From Eunapius fragilis (lineage: Eukaryota > Porifera > Demospongiae > Spongillida > Spongillidae), in assembly GCA_963681505.1 (NCBI GenBank), contig OY811975.1, positions 1,384,586 through 1,448,585 on the forward strand: DNA of 64,000 nt. Reading direction: 5' to 3'. Shown in pieces: positions 1-12,972 of the stretch; position 1 is the first letter of the stretch; every line of letters begins with the position of its first letter. The position numbers and the translations under genes are program-made. The notes beneath the pieces are model-generated. The model did not search any database, had not been told where the DNA came from, and was given only the letters and a program-made list of their open reading frames with translations.

Positions 1-2075
1 AAACACCACCAATTGCACCCAAAATTTTACAATAAATTGAACATTGCTTCAACCAGAACACATGTGACTGTTTCAAGTGCAGATGTATTACAACGCTTGG
101 CCTGTCACTTCATATAGAAATTATTATAATTCACTGTTCCCACTTTCAGTGTGTACAGTACAGGACATAGAACTTGCAAAATACTTTTATTATTAACAAA
201 CATCATTTGAAGCTCTTGGTGATGGTTGAGAAGAACACTCAGGCTAGATTTCTACTGCAACTGTCTGACCCTGCTCATTTGTCTACACACTTCATGTGAT
301 GGGCAACCAGAGAAGCATTTTACAAAAATGTATGCATTAGTTCTCTATAGCCAACAGACTTACAGCCCATAACCACCAGTTTTTAATAGGGGTAGGCACT
401 CAGTGAAATAGTTAGCAGGAGGTGGAGTGTACTTATGTGTGAAGAATTCCCCATGGCTGGCAGGAATGCTTCAGATTCAGTATAACTTAAAAACCATAAT
501 TTCTGTTATTGGTCTGTGTGTACCAAGGTTAAGGGAAAATGTTATAATCCTATATTTAGCACACGAACATAGTATATGCTACAAATGGGCTAAAAATATA
601 GGGCTATGACATTTTCCCTTACTATTACAGACCCTCTTTTCCATGCTTTTTGCACCACCATTGCATTCAAATCTATATCTCCCAACTTTCTCATAGAGAA
701 AGTATTTTAGTTACTTGTATGATAAAGTAACGAGATCCCATTGCGACCTTTGTCATTCAAAAATGCTGGTAGTTAGTGTCTTGCGCAGCAATGTAATGGC
801 GTCAAATATTGCATAAATAAGGAGAAGAAGCTAGAGATTACACTGGTAGGGACACGGATGTGTGAGCAGATGGGAGTCCCTCAAATATCAGGTTTCATAA
901 CATCTCTAAGTCAACACCCATTTTTATCCGTGCGAAAGGATGAAATAATTGCGATATAATTGTAAGAAGCAGAAGGTATTTACTTATTAATGATTTTAGA
1001 TTATGCTTGAAGCCAGTTTTTTTTGGCTCTGTGATATGTGCTAAAGTTAAGCATTTCGTAGAGATCGGTCATCAGCCTATTCATTCACTATGCCTTTGAG
1101 GAGCTCAGAGTAGCAAACTTTGAACGTACCCCTAGAGGTAGTAGGTGGGTGAGGCTAAGGCAGTTGAGCAACCAGTACATTGGCATATACATGCATGTGT
1201 GTGTTACCTCCGTTAATTTGGCTTTGAGAAACAGATGGTGCCTCCATTTCCCTTGACTCAGCCCTCATCTTCTCCCCTATCTGCCTCTTTCTGAAACATC
1301 GTAATAACAGCTGTTCAAGTGATTTTGCAAGCAGCTCAAGATATGTCAAATTTATATCAGTTGTAGTTGCTGTACATATTTACTGATCGCAGTTGATAAA
1401 ATATATAATGCTGCGATTTGAAACTACATTGTCCTGCTTTGTAACTATATGTCATTCCTTCATAGATGCCACTGTTCCTCCAGAGATGTGTTTCTTTTAA
1501 AATGAATTGACCTACCTTGGATGTTGAAAATGCATGGCATGCAACCACAATTTATAAGTTTGTTTCTCTACATCCTTTCACCACTTTTCTTCATATCATC
1601 CTGCTTTGAAGTTCATTTTGAGGCATCTGGAATTTCAAAATTGTCTACCTTGAAACACTCTATAATCCCTGTGCTGCTCTTGTGTTGATGAAACTGCACC
1701 AAACACAGCTGCATGGGTTCTTAATTATTACTGCCTATACAAGCCATTGCCTCTTTCAGCACCAAGGTTGTCTACTGATGTACCTTCTAGCTCATCATGT
1801 TCCACTGTAAGCACAAGAAACAAACCAAATTATATTTCCCCTCATTATGCTCCAGCATGAGGTTCATGGTTGTCGCTAATTTCAACAGCACATCTAGACG
1901 TCCTAAAATCACTGCTTCATCTTTCCTGTCATGCATCCTTCACAAAAAAAGAGCTGCATCAATTTAAATCTTCCTATTCTTGATGAATTGCACACTTACA
2001 TGCCCTCCTATAGCCTGAAATGTCAAACACCAAACGACTAATCCAGACTGAGCCACCGGTATGTATATGCATAAC
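1..2075. other. Intergenic sequence without a recognised gene
   Basis: Only short open frames without recognisable motifs are present. One MITE-like copy lies at about 497-719. The paralogous segment shared with 49.3 kb onward begins at about 2076, so this part lies outside the duplicated unit. Confidence 0.5.
497..719. mobile_element. MITE copy, family 1, degenerate left arm
   Basis: The right arm reads through the family landmarks: a tract meaning 'cctatatttagc', then a cttactattacagacc stretch, a ttgcaccaccattg stretch, and the terminal caactttctcatagagaaag followed by agttacttgt. The same order is found in the copies at 7531-7811, 29490-29774, 30217-30431, 54744-55015 and 56668-56934. 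The left arm is eroded. Confidence 0.6.
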
Positions 2076-2461
2076 AAAGAAAGTAACCTTAGTTTTTTTT
2101 AGGTTTGAGTGTGGGAACGAGTGGACGTTATCTCTGTGGTCTGAGCTTCTAAGCGTCGGCAGTTTGATGTATTTTAGGCAGTCGACATTTCTATTCAAAT
2201 ACACCCGCTAAAGCTTAATTGATTTTACGGTACATCGGCAATAGTGGGTCCCGGATCGGTTGTATTGTTAATAGGATTCATGACACTTCAAATCCTTCAC
2301 AAAACCTACTAACGTAGGTTTCCGATTCAATTATTTGTTTTTTTCATGCGTAAAATGACCCATATCAATTACGCTAGTGAAACATAATTCAAGCATTCAT
2401 GTACATGTATAAAAACTACAGCTCTTGCAGTTAACATCATTCTTTATCAGCGACTTGTCCA

Positions 2462-5400
2462 TCACAGCTTCAATTCTATATCTCCATTAGCGATAATAAG
2501 CTCCACTTGCTCTTTCACGTGGCAGTAGGTACCTTTGAGCTCACCGACGATGTATTCAGACTCTTTACTATTGGAGTGGTTATGAACGGGCAAGGTTAAT
2601 CCTACTGTACATTGCGGCTTAGGTGGCTCCTTCTTCGTTGTGCAGCATTTGCAGAGTAATGACATCACCCAAGCCGCTCGGACGTCGCCGTTTAGTACGC
2701 AGAAGAAAATAAAAATGAAGAACCCTTGCAACGAGTTAGCAACTGTGAATGCGATCTGGAACGCCTTGTCAGCTTTAGCGATTGTCAATGCTCCGAATAC
2801 CCACGTGAGACCAAGCAGACAGAATATTCCAGTGATGTTACACAATAGTTTGACAGTACCGAAATTATTCACTGGTCCATGAGATCGCTTGATGAGGTGC
2901 TTGACAAGGGTCAGGATCACCACGACGAATATGACTGCATTGAAGGAAATTACCAGAAGGATTGGTCCCAAAAAAGCAGCAAAAAATACGGGTACGTTAT
3001 TGATGAAGCAACTGAAACGGTTAAGTGTAAAATCAATACAAGTACATAATGATGGACGTACAATCCTTCAGTTGAGTTATGCCTGACTCTGACAAGTAAA
3101 TTCCTATCGATTGAGAGCGGGATTAGCACTGGAACCAACGGAACGACTGAGTGGTACAAAGAACACATTGACGTGAACATGAATGTAATGTCCCATGCAA
3201 ACAGACCCCAACAGATGATGGAGACAGCAATAATGTAACGTGTGGTGATTCGGACAAACACAATCACAATTTTCTGGAACATGAGGAGGGCCTCGGCCCC
3301 CATCCACATCACAGCCACCAGGGTGAAGTAGTGTATCAACACGGACGCAGTCACACAGCCTCCAAATCTTTCAGTCCTATCAATCCCAATCACAAACACC
3401 AACAACATGCCAATGAGGGCACAACATAACTGGATGTGGAACTTGGAAACATCCTTTTGCCTCAGTTTCCTAAACAGTTACAATTTATTTACACACAATC
3501 AGTAAGTGGATACATTATATGTTTTTACTTTATCAGCAGTAGAGTAATAAGTGCAATTACCAGACCAGACAGGGACAGTGCTATGCCAATGTATGAGATG
3601 ACCTCCAATGGATCATGAACAACCTTATCCAATTGCTGATTGGGCTGGACCCTAATTGATATGTCCTGTATTGATATTGCAATGCTTGTATATAGCACAC
3701 TTTCTTTTGACACCCGGAGTCTTACCACAAGGATGGCAAAGTTTGTCAAGTGGAAGCATTGGCACTCAATACTAGAAACAGCTGTCAGATTGCTTTGATG
3801 CACATATGTAACACATCCATCAGTAGTCCAGTTGCCTTTGCCACCTGTATGGGAAATAAACCATATGCTGCATGATAATTCATCTTTCTCTCAAATTTCC
3901 TATGCAATTTCTTTAGTCACCATTTATCCTATCACTTATACATATTTCATACCTGCAGCTTGAAAATCCCAGCTAACACAGATGTAGTTTGTAAAGTTCT
4001 ATGCACAATAGTGTTAAACATAAGTCCTATGCTATTATGATAATGAATGTACTTACTTTATTTGGTATGGTAAAATTAAGCACAACTGGATCAGTCTGAT
4101 AGTTTGTCATAACACCAACAACTGTAACACCAATAACAAGTGGTATCACAGTGATGTCATTTAAAACGTGATTTGCCAATGGAAATAACGATGCAGTCTT
4201 ATATATGGAAAAGAAAATTCCAACATAAGTTAAATTAGAAGTAGCTCTTATTGAATTGAACAATGAAGGTGGAAGAGCAACTGAAGCAGTTAACTTTGGA
4301 GGACTAGAATCAGTAGGTGTGTTGGTAGTTTCTCCTTTTGTTTGTTTCTCATCCTCAGTTGAAAAGTCTTTTCCTTCAGTGGTAAGTGTTTCTAATGGAA
4401 TCTGAATGCCAGACTAAATTAGCAACTAAATCTGTATGAAATACAATTTACCTTTTCAGCAAAAAATACAGCTTGGTTTGTAGATACGCGAATGTTTATA
4501 AAGCTGTTCTGTTGAACAAGATTAGTAGCAATTATCTCAAAGTTCTCCACCAATCTGTGAAATAATGCAGTTTAAAAGAAAATTACACAATGAAGAATGA
4601 GCAATTACACTGGGCCATATTTGCTCAAAACTGATGAAAGCCATGTTTGGACGCTGCTTAACACTGTAACCACATTGATAATGGTCTGATTGAGGAAATT
4701 ATTATCATCTGCAATAACTACATGTAGATAAAAGGTGTGCAGGATACCTCTGCCTGTATTGGCACTTCTGGTGACGATATGTTGGAGATTTGTGTGATTA
4801 CATTTGTCACAACAGCCAAGTTAAAAACGCTCTGGTCCACCTCTTGTGTGGCTTGGGATACCAAAGTCAGCAGCTGTGTTGTAATGTTTACCATATTATG
4901 GGCTGTAATGGTTTGCTGCGTATATGTGATGGAAAGATTGTAAAATTAGCAGCATTGCACATAGATTAAGTTTCAAGCTACATTTTGTATGGCAGTGTTT
5001 AGGTCTTTGAACTGTCTGGTGACAATGGTGGGACACTGTGAGACATCTTCGGTCCACTTCAGGTCTCCATTACAGAGCCTTGTGATGTTCTGACCCACCA
5101 CTCCATATTGACACATCTGGGAAAACGTTTGGCCAATTGCTACTTCAGGCCAACTGTATATTCCACGGTCCCCATTGGACGAATTCAGATCACAGCTGCA
5201 GAATTCCATTGCTGCAAAGCAAAAAGTACTCGTCTAATTAATTGCTTAGAATAATAAATAATTGCAATGCATGCATACCAGATACATGTAGATTGAGAGA
5301 GCTTGCTATATGAATAGAAGAAACATTTCCTATCATTGAATTAATTGAATATAAAAATGTTTGGATGTCAAGGTTGAGAAAGATAATTATTTTGCACCCA

Positions 5401-8400
5401 ATCCTGCTCCATCCATTGATGACATCATTTTCGCACCTACAAAGTCATGAATGGATCATACGTGATGTAGTTATGCTTAGCTGTACCTCTGTACTGCAGC
5501 ACACAATGCTACTATACTTTCTGGTGTGGGTGCTTCACTTGCCATCAGAGTGATACTGTTGTTGGTAAACTGTATCAACTGAAAGAAAGGTATTAATGAC
5601 TTGCAGTTTTGTATTCATCCACTCACCTCATCCTGGAATAATGACAAAGCCTCATCATTCTGGTGGTTATCTACACTAGTTAGTGAAGACACTCTGAGAT
5701 ATACCACAGAAGGTTTAGATGGTGGGACTAACAAAGTTAATAAAAATTTCATAAATTTATTGTGTTATCTCAGAGGACCTCACCAGGTGGCGTTATAGCT
5801 GTGACAACAGCATTTGGGCCACACCCACCTGCAGTACAGGCACACAGAGATATGGTGTACATGGTATTACTTAACATGTTTTGAAGTAGAATAGTGGATG
5901 TATTTGTGACACTGTAAGGGCTTGCTGGAGAGCCAGTTGGTGGACTGTACATCACCTTTGTAGTGACTACAACAGTAATGACAGTGACACAGTTCCTTCC
6001 TTACCATGTATCCTGTTATGATTCCATTACTGCACTTTGGAGGGCTCCATGATACACGTAAACTGCTGTAGCTAAGGGAATTGATAGTAACGTTGAGAGG
6101 TGAAGTAGGAGGGGCTTGAAGTGTGGTAAACAATCGAGGTACGGACACTTTTCCGAATCCTGCTGCCATATTTGCCAATACATCAAATGTGTAGGCTGTA
6201 TATGGTACTGGAAACATTAATACAACAGGTGGATTATGGGAGTAAAGGCGTGACAGGTAACGTACTAAGCAACATGGTTTGGAGTTCCAAATATCTCTGG
6301 TATCCTGGAACTGTGATGAAGTAACTAAAATTTTGTCCATTTAAACAGCTATTATCCATCAATTTAGGGCTGACAACAGTGATGTTTACAGAGTATGAGG
6401 CAATGACATAGTTCTTTTCCAGAGGACAACTCCATGTCAGATTGGCAGAGGTAGAGGTGAGGGCATTATCTGGAACCTCAGGTGGCTGGGGGACCTGAGC
6501 TTGCACTGTAAATGACCAGTAGATTAAAGAAATGTCTTTAATTCACATGCATCCATGCTTGTATGTATTTAAAAACTCACAATTAAGGGACGAATCAAGT
6601 ACGGGTTTACTAAATGGTCCAGGTCCTTGACTGGTGTAGGCTCTCACTGAAATATTGTATTGAACACATTCCTGCAGTGCACCTAATACAAGTTGGGTCT
6701 GGGCGCCACTTGTATTCACATAACTGATCCCAAGCTGCCCACTTTGCAATTGCCAAGTGTACTTAACCTCGTAGACTGTGGTGAGTGTGCAATTATTTAT
6801 AGTATTACCATTCCAACTGATATTGATGGACGTTGGGGTAATAGTGGTGGCTGTCACATTGATGGGAGCACCGATGTTTGCTGAGGAAAATATACTTTGA
6901 TTTAATCTGCAAAATAGTAATCATAAGCAAACACATTATTGCAACTACACACACTTATGCACTCGATCATATTATCAAATACACATTAGCGTTAGATATC
7001 ACACACGTACACACACACCATTGCAAATAAAATTAGGATCTTTGTAACTTGCATGCAGAACACCAAAGATTAAAAATTTATCTTTCCATAGCTTCACACA
7101 ATATTGACACAACACTTTGTTTTTTTTGGTGATTAAAATGATAGTATTTTTAAGTGATTGTTATACTGTTAGTGCTGCTACATTTCAGATAGATCCTATA
7201 ATCTGTCAAAGGCAAAGAGTTAACCAGATCATTCAACATGTGGTCAACCAGTGATCAAGAAGCAATATTGGTCAGTGGACGTCCACGGCACCCACAGCGA
7301 AGAGTAGAGGAATGAGGCAATTCAAATTAATGTCCTGCATTCTTCTTAATCAAAATGGATGCCAGAAATCCAACATAAGTTGAAGTTTTAGTTTTGTGTT
7401 GCCCAATCTAAACTGTATGGATCTTTTCATGAAGCACCATATGAAAACTGGCCTATGACCAAATATGTCTGGTGGTATTGATCTTTCTAACTGATCAATA
7501 CACTGAAATTGCAGTCCATTTAATTTCTTCACAAGTAAGAACATTCTCTATGAGAAAGTTGGTGAAAGATAGGATTTGAAGGTAATGGTGGTGTAAAAAG
7601 CAAGGAAACAAAGGTCTGTAATAGTAAGGAAAAAAGTCATAGTCTTATATTTAGCCCGTTTATAGTATATACTAAGCTCGTGTGCTAAACATAAGACTAT
7701 GACATTTCCCGTACTATTACAGACCCTTGTTTCCTTGCTTTTTACACCACCATTGCCTTCAAATCCTATATCTCACCAACTTTCTCATAGACAATGTTTT
7801 TAGTTACTTGTTTCATAGATATTTTCTCACACAGGGGAGGCTCTGAACACTGGACTTTCACACCGGACTTTTGACATCATTCATTTTGCAAACATTAACG
7901 TGGTTTAGGCGTTGCGGGATGGGAAAGATTATGATAGTGTCTGCATTGCAACATTGTGCAATTTGTCACATGCTATGGACGTTCTTAAATCATGACGCTA
8001 CTCCAGTATCATGCTCTTAAAATTTACACCTACAAGCTTAACTCACATGCATGTTCCATCATATGCATGCATATCACGCTCCTGCAGCGATCAACATGCG
8101 TCGATTGATCTTACCTATTATTGCCTTGTGTAGCGTTTAGTACGCCCAAATATAACAATACAATTACCAAAATATAAAATCGACTATTTGACCACAGCAG
8201 GCTCTCCTCCAGCCCATTCTGAAGCCATTGATGAAATTTCCATTTTAAAAATGTGTTCCTATCACAAGTTAAGCGTGGTCAAGATAATTCCGGGACTGGG
8301 TACGAGGACGGGCCGTACCGCGCGGTTTTGCTACTTGAAACAAACGACGAAATTACTCACTTTTGTTTTCTCGTTCGATTAAGTATAACGATCCGATCGT

Positions 8401-11400
8401 AAGGAATCTCGTTATAAACGATCGCGTGATTTTAATGATTTCATAGTTGGGATCAAATCCTATATGGAAGTTTCTAGAGAAACATTCGATAAAAAGTGGG
8501 GCTGATCAGATGTAATTTACTGCATGGTCTGTTGTACTTGTATATTAATGTTTCATTCTCATTCAATACCATGCAAAATGCAAAGAATAGAAACAAGCCA
8601 AAATGGTACTGCCAAAATTGCTGCTAACTGTCTTTTGGATCAAAAGGGGAGTTATTCTGTATCCGTACTTTACATCTATTTATGCCCACCACTATTGCCA
8701 GCATCCTGACTTTGGAGCTCCTATTAATGTCTGCAGAACGTAGATGCAGGAATGCAGAATTATAAAATTCTAAGATTGCATGCATGTTGGTGCAAACGTA
8801 AAAATGAGTAGTATATAGAATGGACTGGCAGAATTTGATTCACCAATCAATGTACTTCATGTTGTAAAGATAAGCCATAGATATAAGTCTAAGACAAAAG
8901 TTGCCTAAACAAACAATTCAATATTGGGCATTGGATGGATCTAAAGGAAAAGGAGATGAAAATACAATTACAGTTGTTGAAATGTGTAAATAGACTATAT
9001 GATTGTTGATATAGTGTTTGTAGACGAAAATGATATTCATTTGTCTTATATTGTACTGTTTCATTGCATTTCTTCAGCTCTCCATTCAAAAATCGAAAAC
9101 AATGCATAAATGAAACTGATGTATGTTTTATGGGGTTGGTATCATACAGCTTTTTCAAAGCCTTACTTAAATCAGAACCTCTTATATTCAATGTGTGGAA
9201 TTAATATCGTACTGAATAGCAAGTCTACACCTTGTTATTCCTCAATGCCACAGTTTTTATTGCGATCGCACATGAATTTTAAAAAGTTGTCACTTTGACG
9301 GTACACAAGAACGAATTTTAAACGTAGTTTGTTGCTCTTTCTAACCATTATAATATTATAAAAAGTAGTAAAAAACATTCTATATCGCAGGAAGAGGGGG
9401 AGGGTGTGAGAATGATAAATAGAACAACTAATTGTCTTACTTCAAAATAGTCTAGATATTGTTCTCTATATCACTCATCCATGATTTTTAAAAATTCAAG
9501 AAACAAGCAACGAAACCATTCTGTATGAGAAAGTTGGTGTCATAGGATTGTGGTGTGAAATGAAGGAAACAGGAGTCTAATAATAAGGGGAAATGTATAC
9601 ATTCCACACCTACAAATGTGTGAAATATAGGACTACTTTATTATTAGCCCATGTTTTCATGAAGGGGACTTGATGGAACTAGTGGGGGGTGTCCACAGGT
9701 GGAGATCCATTACTCTCACTGTACAGCTTAACAAGGTACTTGTATGTACAGGCATTCAAAACTACGACAGGAATACTATTGTGCTGGCTAGCACATAATA
9801 TTATGCTTTGGAAGTGAGGGTGTGGCTTGTAGTATGTCAGTAGATGTATGATCCTGTGCGAGATATTTTGTTATCGAGCCCTATACACCAAAATTCGGTA
9901 CTGGTACTATTCGCTTTTGTATTTTGCTCGATGTGTCATACATGTCTGACACCTAAATGAATAAATAGTACTGTATGTACTTGCAGTTGCAAGTATTACT
10001 ATTGCAATGGAATGAATGCACAATCCAATGTAATTGGAATTCTATTTTTGCTTTTCCAATGAGGTATGTGTTATTGAATTCTTATTGGCTATCTAAATCA
10101 ATGTACCATATAGGCATCGGGATAGCAAACATGGTGTAGACCAAGCTGTGGCTCAATCAAGTGAACATAACCATGTAAGGCATTTGCTAGCATGAAATTA
10201 CAGCAGTTGACAATTGCCATGTAGTGAAGTGGAGCCGATGAGGGTCACAATTAATCAGATCCTTCGGAAGCTGGTTCAGATAAATTGTGACCCTCATCAG
10301 CTCACAGGTTCCATCATAGATAACTAATCTATGGTTCCATTATGTCGGATAATGAAGTCATTAAAAACATGACCCTCGTCTGGAGGAACAACCGTGAATC
10401 GGATCATTTCCCTCTTTGTCGCTATCGAACTATTACACAAATCGGAGCAGTTTTGCTGTATCATAACTGAGCGTGCTTTTAGAGAACAAAAATACTCGTG
10501 CCCACGTCTCATACTCGGCCCAACTGTTAATTCGACGCTATATTTCTTCTACTTTTAGTGTTATTACAGGGCTGTCGCGATTGCACGGTTTTTACCTGAC
10601 CACTTTTCGCTCGTGTCTCAGTCTTATATTATTAAAGAACAATGATATGATTCGATAGCCTCCATCTGGTACCTCAAATCTACCTCTGGGCTGAGCCCAT
10701 TCGTGGAATGCATACCTATTTAAGTAGCCAATTAGAGAGTATTGTTAGGCACGCCTCCTTGCGGCCATGCATTCAACAATTGGGTTCAGCTCTAGAGAGC
10801 AAGAAGGCATTGCTAACAACACTGTTTATATCAGGAGATGTTGCCATGCCCACCCAACTTCACCACAAATTAGGTAGGTATGCATTCCACCATTAAGCTC
10901 AGCCCTAGGATGAAGTACCAGATGGAGAGTCACCTAAATGTCCGGTGGTCTGGCAACATCTCAGGGCAGAAGTTCCTGGTGTATTTACTATCACATATTC
11001 TCGGGCAATAGTGATATATTACGAATCTTGTAAAGTAGTATGTTGTTTAATTACACCCCACCCCCCACCCCCCACCCCAGCACTATTACATTATCTCACC
11101 CTTCACTGTATGAATTCAATTAATATGCATGTTGTTTTCCAGGTTCATCATGGGCAGGAGAGAGCAGAAAATGATGCTGTATGCTCCATTAGTTTATTAG
11201 TATGTAATTTTATATTGTATTTTGTACTCCTCAGATTTTGTTGTGTGATATGTTACCATGACATAACTATTAGAATAGTACCATAATTTAACATGTCATT
11301 TCTTGTTGCAGTAATTTTTAGTAGATGCATGGGCCTATACAGCTTCAGAGACTGAGGTAAGTACTGAATATTCATAACTCATTTAACTATGAACACACAA

Positions 11401-12972
11401 GCATCCAGTAAAGTAATAGTTAACAAGAGATGAAATAATCTCCATGTTGGTTGAAAAAGCTTAATGTATAACTTATTAAATTATTATGCACATTGTACAT
11501 GTATATAAGTTTGCATTTTACTTCCAGCCCTCAACATTTTGATATAAATGGGAATGAAAAACTCTGTGTGTGAGGAGCAGATTGGTGCAATCCATATTTC
11601 TAACTGGTTTGAGTACGATTATCACCACAACGTCGATGAGAGCCTTCACAATGACATGCCAAGAAGCTAAAATTGCCTGCAATCCTACATGTATTGGCAT
11701 ACAATATATCAATGAAATTAATATTGAATATGTGAAACCAATGACAATGAATTTAATTAGGCATGCGGCTGAGCATTACACACTGGCTTGATCACAAGAT
11801 CATAGGGATTTAGCCAACGTTTAGGGTTGCAATGAACACTGATGGTTTCTTTAGTTACCAATGCAATGCGCTTTATATTTTCTCTACTGATGATCGAGCT
11901 GCGAATTTTCTCTATTGCCCGAGCGAGTACTGTATTTAATGTGCATGAAAAGAGGAGTGTGGTGATGAGGAATGTGGTGCTAACTTCTAATCGGTCCCTT
12001 TGCGCTTTAGTAAATCCGTCGCTTGAAGGTTAACTGCTGCGTGCATGATTCAATACCCAATAATTCTGTCGTTATAGTTCTTGCACCTTGATTATTGCTG
12101 TGTATTATGCAATCTACGCGTATTGGTTAACGCACACCGCCGTGGTAAGTCAAATTTTACCGCGGCACCTTGAATATTATATAGATCAGAATATAACACT
12201 CACCTAGTATATACAGTTCGAAGAAGTCGATGCCCATATTTTCATTATTGGCAATGTCAGGTTCATCCAAACATATCCGAACTTCTAAGTCTTCAGAGAC
12301 GGAAGTAGGGAACAATTTGCAGAACGATGGGGGTGAAGAGCAGCACGTGACCTCATCATTTCGACACAGCTGTCCGTCCCACAAGAGGTCATCGTTGTAT
12401 GTCTTTCCTGGCCATGGGATGGCTAAATTATTTCCTGACTCGCAGTAGTAATCAGATCCTACAAATGAAGGTGGATTGGTTCCCCTTGCGCATGGGCAAG
12501 CATCTGAATGGTTAAATTCCGTACCCCCTACGGCATACGTGTACACGTGTTGTCTGTTTCCAACCGACCCGTAAGTAATGCTAACTCCATCGACGTAGTA
12601 AATGTCCAGATTGTATCCCAATCGTTTGTAGTTCAAGAAAGCGTCCATCGTTCCAATCTGATAGCCACTCAATCTTCCGCAGATCATTTGATAGCTAGCT
12701 CCGCAAGTGTTTATACTCATCGAGGCACAAGGTGCACTTTCGTATTTCTTTCCGCACGATCTAGGTGACGTGAACGTTTGCCACGAGGAGGGGCACTCCT
12801 GCGTTGGATCGGACATATTTAGATAGCCGACCTTTGCCCACTGCAAGCCTGATACGTTACTAGTAGGGAGAAAAAATGGAGCTGTTGTGAGATCGCCAAA
12901 CGCCAAGCTCAGAAGGCAGACGGCGAGGTAGAATGTCGCCAACTTATCGCGACTAGTGACTTGCATGGGCAC
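2462..12972 (-). CDS. Adhesion-type GPCR with cysteine-rich head, FN3 repeats, HRM, GAIN/GPS and 7TM (copy A)
   Basis: My gene model has 16 exons: 12204-12972, 6581-6880, 6266-6505, 6005-6207, 5784-5955, 5627-5727, 5487-5578, 5279-5436, 4982-5211, 4748-4915, 4609-4685, 4452-4554, 4053-4413, 3529-3844, 3062-3469 and 2462-3011. All introns are GT-AG and phases agree, giving 4,248 nt and 1,415 aa. The protein order is: signal peptide; cysteine-rich head (to about residue 256); three fibronectin III domains (about 257-560); a linker; a hormone-receptor-like motif (about 680-750, SWPEVAIGQTF); a GAIN region; a GPS with W997, C1002, C1019, C1021 and the cleavage triplet H-L-T near 1023-1025; seven membrane helices (LTWVFG in TM6, NSLQGFFIFIFF in TM7); and a cytoplasmic tail of about 70 residues. 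Adhesion GPCRs self-cleave at the GPS and signal at the plasma membrane. The ligand is unknown. The start is the first Met before the signal peptide. The junction 4748/4685 was chosen by phase and is the least certain. Confidence 0.88.
7531..7811. mobile_element. MITE family 1, full-length copy
   Basis: A 281-bp near-palindrome. The left end reads acaagtaagaacattctc and the right end gtttttagttacttgt. The arms pair over more than 100 bp, through a shared gcaaggaaacaaaggtct segment. It has no coding capacity. A copy at the matching site in unit B (54744-55015) shows the insertion predates the segmental duplication. Confidence 0.8.
9500..9655. mobile_element. MITE family 1-related copy, 3' arm missing
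   Basis: It aligns to 56668-56934 in unit B, where the right arm is retained. In unit A the sequence passes directly from the element's centre to a segment found at about 57325 in unit B, so unit A has lost about 470 bp. Confidence 0.65.
10237..10298. repeat. Short inverted repeat, reduced in copy B
   Basis: The arms gatgagggtcacaatt and aattgtgaccctcatc flank a short centre. The corresponding site in unit B at about 57918 keeps only one arm. Confidence 0.7.
10662..10925. mobile_element. Imperfect inverted-repeat element, non-coding
   Basis: The outer arms read ccatctggtacctc and, on the other side, gaagtaccagatgg. A second paired block is gtggaatgcatacct and aggtatgcattccac. The length is about 264 bp. 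A copy at the same intronic site in unit B (58300-58563) makes it older than the duplication. Confidence 0.65.
12204..12972 (-). CDS. Head exon of GPCR copy A: signal peptide plus cysteine-rich extracellular domain
   Basis: This exon encodes the first 256 residues and lies 5.3 kb from the rest of the gene. After a hydrophobic leader (ATFYLAVCLLSLAFG) it carries a domain with landmarks GLQWAKVGYLNMS, YVDGVSITYG, RQHVYTYA, CPC, PSFVGSDYYCESG, LWDGQLC, a CC pair, PSFCK, and a closing DLEVRICLD. I recall this signature from many uncharacterised sponge and cnidarian secreted or membrane proteins but know no named function. The donor at 12203 (GTGAGTG) leaves phase 1, and exon 2 at 6880 completes the codon in frame. 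Confidence 0.85.

Larger units (their letters stand above)
6881..12203 (-). other. Intron 1 of GPCR copy A
   Basis: The 5.3-kb intron has donor GTGAGTG and acceptor TTCCTCAG. I find no coding exon in it. It holds two MITE family 1 copies, a 264-bp imperfect inverted repeat, a small hairpin at 10237-10298 and C-rich tracts near 11052-11084. All other introns of the gene are about 38-75 bp. Confidence 0.7.
2076..12972. repeat. Segmental duplication, unit A
   Basis: This block is collinear, in the same orientation, with 49303-64000. Exons, introns and intronic repeats all align. The left edge is where both units start reading a shared segment with the word 'gtctgagcttctaagcgtcg'. The right edge of the duplication lies beyond what the window shows for unit B. 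The units differ by several indels, by MITE content and by a 3.47-kb transposon found only in unit B. Confidence 0.9.

Noticed and set aside
4686-4747. U12-type intron in the GPCR gene (donor GTATCCT)
   Set aside because: The donor fits, and TTCCTCAAT resembles a branch motif, but the branch A would be only about 5 bases from the acceptor, too close for the minor spliceosome.
8188-8382. Possible extra exon in GPCR intron 1
   Set aside because: The frame is not kept in copy B, lacks splice sites of matching phase and exon 1 joins exon 2 in frame without it.
10945-11286. 113-residue frame repeated in both duplication units
   Set aside because: It is conserved only as well as the surrounding intron, contains a C-tract reading and has no domain.
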